Below, piece by piece: positions 57,847 through 64,000 of a DNA stretch of 64,000 bases (within the stretch, counting starts at the first letter, position 1; every line of letters begins with the position of its first letter). Position numbers and translations under genes: made by a program. Source of the DNA: Pseudomonadota bacterium (GTDB lineage: Bacteria; Myxococcota_A; UBA796; GCA-2862545); NCBI GenBank assembly GCA_023954855.1, contig JAGSGY010000019.1, positions 1 through 64,000 of the forward strand. Direction: 5' to 3'. Below the pieces are notes generated by a model. It worked only from the letters and a program-made list of their open reading frames with translations. It was not told where the DNA came from and made no database searches.

Positions 57847-59143
57847 CGATCACATCCAGCGAGCCGTCGCTGACCCGCACGGACAAGCGGTCGCCAAAGC
57901 CCACGTCCTCGCGCGACGACACGAGCTTGCCGTCGGGTCCTCGCACAATCGCGTAGCCACGCTGCAGGACGGCCGTGGGAGAGAGCGCACTCAGCTGACC
58001 CTCGGCTCGTTCCAGCGCTACCCGCCGTCGCTCCAACGTCCGGCCCATCGCGGGCTGAAGACGGCCACGCACCGCCTCGAGACGCTCGCGCTGAATCCGG
58101 AGCGGGCCCTGAAGGGTGCGTGCGAGCCGCTCCTCACCGCCGCCGAGGGCCAGCCGCCGCTGCAACAGCACACGGTCCATCGCCACACTCAGGCGCTCAC
58201 TAAGGTCGGTGTGCTTCTTCCGACTCGAAGCGACCCGGTCGGCGGGCGAGCGAAGTCGCGCAGAGAGCTGTTGCACGCGGTCACGATGACGCACAAGCCG
58301 CCTCTTCATCGCGGACTGGAGGCCCAGCAGCGTCTCATCAGTACGACGGGTGAGCGCAACCCCATCAGGCAGCGCCAAGACGGCGGCGGCCGAAGGCGTC
58401 GGCGCCACCGCATCCGCCACTTCATCGCAGAGGGTCGTATCGATCTCGTGGCCGACAGCGCTGATCGTGGGCACCGAGCAACCTGCCACCGCGCGGGCCA
58501 CGTACTCGTCCTGAAACGCCATCAGGTCACTCTTCGACCCACCACCACGAGTGAGCACGATCACGTCGGAGCGCCCATCCTCCTGGAGCAGGTCCAGAGC
58601 CTGCACGATGGATGGCGGCGCTTCTGGCCCCTGAACGAGCGTCGGCGCCACACGAATCTGCGCGGCGGGAAAACGCAGCCCACTCACCTTGAGAAAGTCC
58701 TGAAGCGCGGCGCCGGTGAGCGACGTCACCACACCGACGACCCTGGGAGAGGCCGGTAGTTCCCGCTTCCGCCGTGGGTCGAGCAGACCATCACGCATCA
58801 GGCGCTCGCGGCGACGCGCGAGCTCCTTGGCCATGGCCCCTTCGCCCGCTGGGGCGAGCTCGTTGACGATCAGCTGGGCCTGGCCCCGTCGTGGGTAGAA
58901 AGACAGTCGTCCACGGGCGACCACCCGCATGCCGGCCTCGGGCCGCAGCCGCAGACGACGCAACGTCCCGGCAAAGATGATGGCTGAAAGACGCGCATCG
59001 CGATCGCCGAGGGTGAGGTAGCAGTGCCCGCTCGCAGGCGTCTGAGCCTGCACGATCTCGCCCTCGACCAGCACGACCGGGTAGCGCGACTCAACGATGC
59101 GCTGCAGCTCCCCGCACAAGCCGCTCACGGAGTAGGGCTGCAT
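57839..59143 (-). CDS. xseA: Exodeoxyribonuclease VII large subunit
   Basis: A 434-residue XseA. The N-terminal OB fold has 'YSVSGLCGELQRIVESRYPVVLVEGEIVQAQTPASGHCYLTLGDRDARLSAIIFAG' and 'GMRVVARGRLSFYPRRGQAQLIV'. The catalytic domain has 'VGVVTSLTGAALQDFL', 'DVIVLTRGGGSKSDLMAFQDEYVARAVA', 'SAVGHEIDTTLCDEVADAVAPTPSAAAVLALP', then long coiled coil and 'TAVLQRGYAIVRGPDGKLVSSREDV'. The usual small-subunit partner XseB is not in the window. Its ATG overlaps the sulfatase-like stop as TAATG. Confidence 0.93.
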   Translation of the reverse strand: MQPYSVSGLCGELQRIVESRYPVVLVEGEIVQAQTPASGHCYLTLGDRDARLSAIIFAGTLRRLRLRPEAGMRVVARGRLSFYPRRGQAQLIVNELAPAGEGAMAKELARRRERLMRDGLLDPRRKRELPASPRVVGVVTSLTGAALQDFLKVSGLRFPAAQIRVAPTLVQGPEAPPSIVQALDLLQEDGRSDVIVLTRGGGSKSDLMAFQDEYVARAVAGCSVPTISAVGHEIDTTLCDEVADAVAPTPSAAAVLALPDGVALTRRTDETLLGLQSAMKRRLVRHRDRVQQLSARLRSPADRVASSRKKHTDLSERLSVAMDRVLLQRRLALGGGEERLARTLQGPLRIQRERLEAVRGRLQPAMGRTLERRRVALERAEGQLSALSPTAVLQRGYAIVRGPDGKLVSSREDVGFGDRLSVRVSDGSLDVIVS

Positions 59144-60816
59144 TACTCGGCTCCAAGGCGCTGGAGTGCCACGAATTCGGCGGCGAGCAGTCGTTCCGCG
59201 TCGGCCACCGTGGACGCATTGGTCTCGACCAGGTCCTCGGTCTCGGCCGGGTCCGACTCAATCGAGAACAGACGTCGCTGCCCATCCCGCAGCCGCCGGC
59301 TGTACTTGACGCCGTTGGCGCGCATGCCGAGTACGGCCCCATCCTCGTCGCCGAGGAGGGCGCACCACATCGACTTCTTCCGGCGACCTTGCGCGTAGTC
59401 GAGCAGGTTGACGCCCTCGGTCTGCTCAAACCCCGTGATGCCCAGATAGGCGAGCGCGGTCGACGGAATGTCGGTCAGCCGCACCTGTGCCTCGACGCGA
59501 TCCGTCGACAGCTCGCGGCCTGGCGCTCGCATGACCATCGGAATGCGTACAAGCTCCTCCCACAGCCCCTGCCGGGTCGCGAGCTGGTCGTGCTCGCCGA
59601 GCATCTGGCCGTGGGAACCATGCACGATTACCAACGTCCGGTCCGAGAGACCGCGGGCATCGATCTGCTCGAGAATACGCCCGACTGCAGCATCGGCCTC
59701 GCCCACCGCATCCGCATAGGCAGCCGCCCCGACACCATTGGAGGACTCCCACTCGAGCACCTCTCCCAGCTCGAGCCATGCGAACAGAGGCAGCTCCGAG
59801 TGGGCACCAAGCCACTGGCCGAAGCGTTCCTCGAGGTCCGCTGCGGGGCGATAGGGCCCGGCGCCGAGCCAGAAGGCCGGGACGAGAAGATGCCGAAAAC
59901 CGCCGAGGCTGTCGTCGTCGTAGGTGCGAAAGCCCTGCGAGAGGCCCGTGGCGGCGGCTGCGTGGGGCGTTGCTGTGAAGGCCGCCGTCGCGTACCCCTC
60001 TTTGTCGAGAAGCTCCGGCAGCGTCCGGAAGCCCCGGTAGAGGCGCACGTCATCCGCGATCACGCGATGGCGAAGTGGATGGAGGCCGGTCACCAACGTC
60101 GCGTGGGCCGAAGTCGTCCGCGCAGTCGGCGTCACGGCGTTCGCGAAGGTCACGCCCCCACCGTCCGCGATGCCGTCCCAGGAAGGAGTTGCGGCCGGAG
60201 ACCCGCCCCAGGTGGTGCGCACGTGGTCACGACGCAACCCGGGAATGCTGATGAGGACCACATTCGGGTCGCCCTCGAGGGCACCAGCGCCTCCGGTATA
60301 GCGAGTCGCAAATCGCGCCGTTCCACCGAGACCGAGAAGGCCGGCGACCGCAAGAGCGACCGGCAGGAACGAGACCCGGTACTCGAAACCCAGATCGAAG
60401 CGGCGGAGGAAGTAGTGCGCATTGAAATAGACGACAAAGAACAAGGCGATCGGCATCGAAGCCATCGCCGCTGCACCGAGCCAGCGCTCTTCGGACAGCA
60501 ACGTCTGCGTCGCGGGAATCAGATAGGTCGCGCAGAGCAGCATGCCGGCAATGCCGAGCTGAATCGACACAGCCGCCGGTGCAGATCGGCTGCGGCCCAT
60601 GAGGTGAACGACGCCACCGAGCAGACCACACGCCACCCCGTAGATCGCCATGACCAGCACGTCCACGGCACCGAGAAGCATGAACTCAGCCGAGGACAGA
60701 GGCAGGCGTAGGGTCAGCGACTGGCCGAGCGATTCGGCCCCTCCGGCCACCGCACCAAGGCCCGCGGCCCGGATTGCCCCGAACCGCCACCGCTGAACTG
60801 TTGTCCACTCATACAT
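59143..60816 (-). CDS. Membrane sulfatase-fold protein with altered metal ligands
   Basis: A 557-residue protein. The first about 170 residues contain four or five hydrophobic helices, and a soluble sulfatase/alkaline-phosphatase-superfamily domain follows. The order of motifs is kept, but key residues differ. The first metal Asp of 'SIDTLRADH' is Pro192 ('ISIPGLRRDHV'), and the Asp of 'SDHGEMLGEH' is Ser401 ('VHGSHGQMLGEHD'). The nucleophile position holds Thr234 in 'TARTTSAHATLVTGLHP', as in phosphotransferases rather than Cys/Ser sulfatases. 'LWEELVRIPMVMRAPG' is also conserved. It is probably catalytically altered or dead; a phosphoglycerol-transferase-like ancestry is possible. It is co-transcribed with xseA. 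Confidence 0.75.
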   Translation of the reverse strand: MYEWTTVQRWRFGAIRAAGLGAVAGGAESLGQSLTLRLPLSSAEFMLLGAVDVLVMAIYGVACGLLGGVVHLMGRSRSAPAAVSIQLGIAGMLLCATYLIPATQTLLSEERWLGAAAMASMPIALFFVVYFNAHYFLRRFDLGFEYRVSFLPVALAVAGLLGLGGTARFATRYTGGAGALEGDPNVVLISIPGLRRDHVRTTWGGSPAATPSWDGIADGGGVTFANAVTPTARTTSAHATLVTGLHPLRHRVIADDVRLYRGFRTLPELLDKEGYATAAFTATPHAAAATGLSQGFRTYDDDSLGGFRHLLVPAFWLGAGPYRPAADLEERFGQWLGAHSELPLFAWLELGEVLEWESSNGVGAAAYADAVGEADAAVGRILEQIDARGLSDRTLVIVHGSHGQMLGEHDQLATRQGLWEELVRIPMVMRAPGRELSTDRVEAQVRLTDIPSTALAYLGITGFEQTEGVNLLDYAQGRRKKSMWCALLGDEDGAVLGMRANGVKYSRRLRDGQRRLFSIESDPAETEDLVETNASTVADAERLLAAEFVALQRLGAE

Positions 60817-60909
60817 GCCGCCGCCGATAACCCGAAGAGACCTCTCACCGCCGCCCTGGTTCCGTGCGTGCGTGGCGTGGAGCGGCTACGCGGGCGGTCT
60901 GGAGGTTCG

Positions 60910-62310
60910 ATGCGCATTCTATTGGGGCTGGCCCTGACCCTACCCCTCGCAGCGACCGCGAAGCCAAAGCGCAAGAGCCCGCCGCCCCCAACCGCCGAGG
61001 TGGCCGCTGACCTGATGGGTCGCGCCCTCGCTGACGATGGCGCCTACACCGACCTCGTAGAGCTCTGCGATGACATCGGGGCTCGCCTATCGGGCTCTCC
61101 GGAGCTCGACCGTGCCATTGCCTGGTCCCAGTCCAAGATGGCGGCGCACGGCCTGACCAACGTGCGCGCAGAACCGGTGATGGTGCCGAAGTGGATCCGC
61201 GGCGAAGAGCGAGCAGAGCTCCTCGGAGACAGCACGCGCGACCTCCACATCCTCGCCCTCGGGGGATCGGTGAGCACCCCCGAAGGTGGGATCGAGGCCG
61301 ATGTGCTCGTGGTTCGCACGTTCGAAGAGCTCCAGGAACGCGCGGCCGAAGTCAAGGGGCGCATCGTGCTCTTCAACGCACCCTTCGTCGGCTACGGGCA
61401 GACGGTCGGATACCGCACCCAGGGGCCCAACAAGGCAGCCGAGCTCGGCGCTGTGGCCGCTTTGGTGCGCTCGATCGGACCGGATAGCCTCGACACGCCT
61501 CACACCGGATCGACTCGCTTCGCAAAGGAGGTCACGCCCATTCCCGCCGCGGCGGTGAGCCTCGAGAACGCCGAGTTGCTTCAACGGCTCCAAGACCGCG
61601 GCAAGACACCGCGAGTGCGCCTGGTCTTAGGCTCGAAGAGTGAGGGCGAGGTCGCTTCGGCCAATGTTATCGGAGAGATCCCCGGTCGCGAGTCCCCCGA
61701 AGAAATCGTCGTGCTTGCCTGCCACCTCGACTCTTGGGACGTCGGGCAGGGCGCGCAGGACGACGGCGCCGGGTGCATGAGCGCACTTCACGCTGCGAAA
61801 CTCATCGGCCAGTCGGGCTACCAACCGCGCCGCACGGTTCGAGTGGTCTTCTACACCAACGAAGAGAACGGCTTGGCAGGGGCGCGAACCTACGCAGCCG
61901 AGCACGCCGAAGAGACTCACGTGGCAGCCATTGAATCCGACAGCGGAGCTGGCGCCCCCGCCGGCCTAAGGGTTCACACCCACGAGAGCGACGATACCGC
62001 CGCCGTCATCGCAGCCCTGAAGCCATACTCCGGCACCCTCGCTGCGCTCAACGCGAACGGCTTGCGCGAAGGCTATGCCGGCGCCGACATCGGCCCGCTG
62101 TCCGCCCCCGGCGTGCCCACGTTTGGCATCGACCACGACACGGAGCCTTACTTCCGCATTCATCACACCGAGGCAGACACGATCGACAAGATCGACCCCG
62201 TGTTGCTCCAGCACAACGTCGCGACCATGACTGTGTGGGCGTGGACGCTGGCCGATGTGGATGTCCAAGTGATAACGTCGCCCACGCTGCGTGGAAATAT
62301 GCCGGAATGA
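60910..62310 (+). CDS. M28-family metallopeptidase (carboxypeptidase Q-like)
   Basis: A 466-residue exported peptidase; ATG at 60910 with GGAGG. Signal 'RILLGLALTLPLAATAKP'. A PA-like insertion domain (about 95-190, 'DVLVVRTFEELQERAAEVKGRIVLFNAPFVGYG') precedes the zinc peptidase. Zinc ligands: His and Asp in 'LACHLDSWDVGQGAQDDGAGCMSALHAAKLIG', the Glu-Glu pair 'FYTNEENGLAGARTYA', 'AAIESDSGAGAPAGLRVH' and the His of 'FRIHHTEADTIDKI'. This resembles plasma glutamate carboxypeptidase. It probably degrades dipeptides outside the cytoplasm. Its TGA overlaps the next gene as ATGA. Confidence 0.9.
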   Translation: MRILLGLALTLPLAATAKPKRKSPPPPTAEVAADLMGRALADDGAYTDLVELCDDIGARLSGSPELDRAIAWSQSKMAAHGLTNVRAEPVMVPKWIRGEERAELLGDSTRDLHILALGGSVSTPEGGIEADVLVVRTFEELQERAAEVKGRIVLFNAPFVGYGQTVGYRTQGPNKAAELGAVAALVRSIGPDSLDTPHTGSTRFAKEVTPIPAAAVSLENAELLQRLQDRGKTPRVRLVLGSKSEGEVASANVIGEIPGRESPEEIVVLACHLDSWDVGQGAQDDGAGCMSALHAAKLIGQSGYQPRRTVRVVFYTNEENGLAGARTYAAEHAEETHVAAIESDSGAGAPAGLRVHTHESDDTAAVIAALKPYSGTLAALNANGLREGYAGADIGPLSAPGVPTFGIDHDTEPYFRIHHTEADTIDKIDPVLLQHNVATMTVWAWTLADVDVQVITSPTLRGNMPE

Positions 62311-64000
62311 CGAAGGACGATCTTCTCGAATTCTTGGACCGGGTGGGCGCTCGAAGCCTCGAGACCTACCTGACTCAAGAAACGGACGACCCCCAGGCGG
62401 GGTTGGACGAACGCCTGGACTGGGCCCAGTCTCGGCTGGCTGACCCCCGCTACAGCCGCGCTGCGCGCTTCTTGGTGTCCCACGAGAGTGAGATCCGCGC
62501 GATCATGCGAGAGGGTGAGCAGCCCTGGCTCCACCGGCAGCTCACCGGGGCAAAGCGCCCCAGGGTGTATGAACCCGAGCCTGACCATGCGGACGCCGTC
62601 GAAGATGTCGACGCCCCCCCTCCACCGGTGGCCGCGCCGCTTCTGTTGACACCGCCCGATGGAAACGAGCCGCCACCGGAATTCAGTCCGCCCGACGGCA
62701 CCGAGACCCTGATCCCCGCCGCGAAGGGGCCGCCCCCCGTCGCCTTCGAGCCACCTGAGATCGGCGGACTGGACTTGCTGAACCCCGCGCCCAACCTCTT
62801 CGCGGAAGATGAAGAGGGTGACCCTCCAAGTCTCGGTGATCTCGGTCCGCCCCTTGAGCCCATGTTCCCCTCGGATCCTTACGAGGCCGACATGGAGCCG
62901 ACCACGGTCGCCCGTCGGTCCATGCTTCCGATGGATGTGCTCCTGGATCCGCCAGGAGAATCCGCGAAGGGGGCGCCTGTTCGCGATGAGAGGCCACCAC
63001 TCGACCCGCCCTCCCTGAGCGATCCGGGTACCGAGGCGGTCGAGAACGACTGGAACCCCTCCCCGCTCGGGTTCATGCCTTCGGTCCAGGATCGTCCCAA
63101 GCCCAGCGGCGGCCCGGTCGGAAACCTCTTCGAGGACGTACTCGAAGACCAGGACACCCACGCATCCTTCGACACAGGCACCTCGACCGGACTGCGGGCC
63201 AATCCCACCCTCATGCCGGCGCCGTCCCCGCCACCCGGGGCGCCACCCCGTCCACCCGGGAATGCTCGCGACAACATCACGTTCTTCGCCGATGAGCTGC
63301 CGCCAGAACCCACGCCGACGCCCACACCGCTCACCGCGAGCATCGTCGACCCCTCTCATCCCCCCGATGAGTTTCCGCGGGAGAACACCGCGTCGACACG
63401 CTTCGTCACCACGAAGAAGAAGCGCCGTTATGACCCGTACCTCCTCGGCGTCACGGTCTTGCTCGCGGTCGCGATTGCCTTCCTCGCGGTGAACGTCCTG
63501 TCTTGGTTCGACCAGAGAGATGCACCCGCGGCCGCCCAGGTCCTTGTGCAACGCTCAAACCCGGTCCCAGAAGCCCAAGTGGTTCCTCCGACGCCGAGCG
63601 AGCCCGCCGAGGTCCAGCCAGAACAGCCCGTCGAGCCCGTGCCAGCGGAGGGCCCTGCGCCCGTTCCGCCAGCACCCGCCGCCGTCGCGCCTACACCCGC
63701 TGCGCCAACCCCATCGCCAGTCGTACCCACACCGAGCCCGGTGGCACCTACACCGGTGGCGCCCACACCCGTGGCACCGACGCCCACTCCGGTCGCACCC
63801 ACACCGACACCCGTCGCGCCGCAGCCCAATCCGGTCGCGCCGACACCGGTGGCACCGACGCCCACTCCCGTGGCGCCAAAGCCTGTCCCTGAACCTGTAC
63901 CTTCGGCACCGACCGCAATGGGCAACTGGGCTGGAACCGCAGGCAGCGGCGCCCTCACGCTGCGGTTGGATGAGCCAAAGCGCAACGCCATCACCGGCTC
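62307..64000 (+). CDS. Envelope-spanning Pro-rich protein, 5' part (runs off the window)
   Basis: An uninterrupted frame from the ATG at 62307 to the window edge gives 564 visible codons with no stop. The N-terminal about 65 residues are helical ('MTKDDLLEFLDRVGARSLETYLTQE'). Next comes a long acidic, Pro-rich cytoplasmic region (about 85-365), a basic 'TKKKRRYDPY' stop, one membrane helix ('LLGVTVLLAVAIAFLAVNVLSWF', about 378-400), and a periplasmic linker built of PxP/'PVAPTPTPVAPT' units (about 410-530). A beta domain starts at 'MGNWAGTAGSGALTLRLDE'. The layout is TonB-like or envelope-spanning, but no TonB C-terminus is visible yet. The function is unknown. It starts by ATGA with the M28 gene. 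Confidence 0.8.
   Translation, partial: MTKDDLLEFLDRVGARSLETYLTQETDDPQAGLDERLDWAQSRLADPRYSRAARFLVSHESEIRAIMREGEQPWLHRQLTGAKRPRVYEPEPDHADAVEDVDAPPPPVAAPLLLTPPDGNEPPPEFSPPDGTETLIPAAKGPPPVAFEPPEIGGLDLLNPAPNLFAEDEEGDPPSLGDLGPPLEPMFPSDPYEADMEPTTVARRSMLPMDVLLDPPGESAKGAPVRDERPPLDPPSLSDPGTEAVENDWNPSPLGFMPSVQDRPKPSGGPVGNLFEDVLEDQDTHASFDTGTSTGLRANPTLMPAPSPPPGAPPRPPGNARDNITFFADELPPEPTPTPTPLTASIVDPSHPPDEFPRENTASTRFVTTKKKRRYDPYLLGVTVLLAVAIAFLAVNVLSWFDQRDAPAAAQVLVQRSNPVPEAQVVPPTPSEPAEVQPEQPVEPVPAEGPAPVPPAPAAVAPTPAAPTPSPVVPTPSPVAPTPVAPTPVAPTPTPVAPTPTPVAPQPNPVAPTPVAPTPTPVAPKPVPEPVPSAPTAMGNWAGTAGSGALTLRLDEPKRNAITG

Noticed and set aside
62163-63551. A 462-codon minus-strand frame near the window end
   Set aside because: The plus strand carries an uninterrupted coupled frame with a coherent membrane-protein layout. 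The minus frame is Gly/Arg-rich shadow.
63660-63900. Short tandem repeats, considered as a CRISPR or satellite
   Set aside because: They are in-frame codons for a Pro/Val/Ala/Thr linker (PVAPTP units) with no spacers.
1-64000. tRNA, rRNA, insertion sequences, integrase/att sites and prophage genes
   Set aside because: Intergenic gaps are short and none shows a cloverleaf-like pattern, transposase motif or terminal repeats by eye.

Overview
The window is about 64 kb of GC-rich, gene-dense bacterial chromosome. Genes run in both directions and no gene-free stretch exceeds about 230 bp. The gene repertoire suggests a member of the Myxococcota or former Deltaproteobacteria: an FHA-type sigma-54 activator, a LexA-box-like site matching the Myxococcus xanthus consensus as I remember it, many Pro/Ala-linker envelope proteins, lipoproteins with Ig-like and 'DGDG' motifs, DUF1844 and DUF4139 proteins, and a seven-helix sensor kinase. 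This placement is an inference from gene content. I see no insertion sequence, prophage, CRISPR array, tRNA or rRNA.

Layout. Positions 1-4.3 kb hold the end of an SDR oxidoreductase, a cysteine desulfurase, a hotdog/methyltransferase fusion, a metallo-beta-lactamase-fold hydrolase and an IscA-type Fe-S protein. Positions 4.2-10.8 kb hold a complete trp operon on the minus strand (trpE-G-D-C-F-B-A), with every junction overlapping. It is preceded by a 19-codon leader peptide with three consecutive Trp codons and a set of mutually exclusive RNA pairings. Positions 10.8-17 kb carry a Pro/Ala-rich membrane protein and a two-gene alpha-2-macroglobulin with no thioester. Positions 17-29.5 kb carry cystathionine beta-synthase, an AstD-like aldehyde dehydrogenase lacking both catalytic residues, a lipoprotein, a histidine kinase, selA, a J-like/HTH protein, an RluD-type pseudouridine synthase, two related lipoproteins and a BamD-like TPR protein. 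Positions 29.5-38 kb carry DUF1844, an FMN glutamate-synthase-like protein, an SDR, a DsbA-fold isomerase, a DUF4139 protein, alaS and a DUF2007 zinc-ribbon protein.

Positions 38-41 kb contain a cinA-recA operon behind the LexA-box-like site, divergent from ruvX. Positions 41-45 kb hold a coiled-coil protein, an ABC exporter pair, a TMEM43-family membrane protein and an ArsC-fold protein. Positions 45.3-50.9 kb are an arginine operon (argR, a P-loop protein of unknown function, argC, argD, an N-acetylornithine carbamoyltransferase gene and argB), apparently controlled by an ArgR-type palindrome inside the argR promoter. Positions 50.9-64 kb carry an iodotyrosine-deiodinase-like nitroreductase, the FHA/sigma-54 activator with its own sigma-54 promoter and 10-bp-phased upstream repeats, a DegP-type protease, a small lipoprotein, plsB, a small membrane protein, xseA, a sulfatase-fold protein with altered metal ligands, an M28 peptidase and a large envelope-spanning protein that runs off the window.

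Common themes are biosynthetic operons read as tightly coupled units (about nineteen NTGA, TAATG or similar overlaps), convergent genes that share stop-codon bases, and enzyme folds whose catalytic residues have been replaced. The most novel-looking items are the trp leader, which looks like translational rather than transcriptional attenuation, and the P-loop protein inside the arginine operon.
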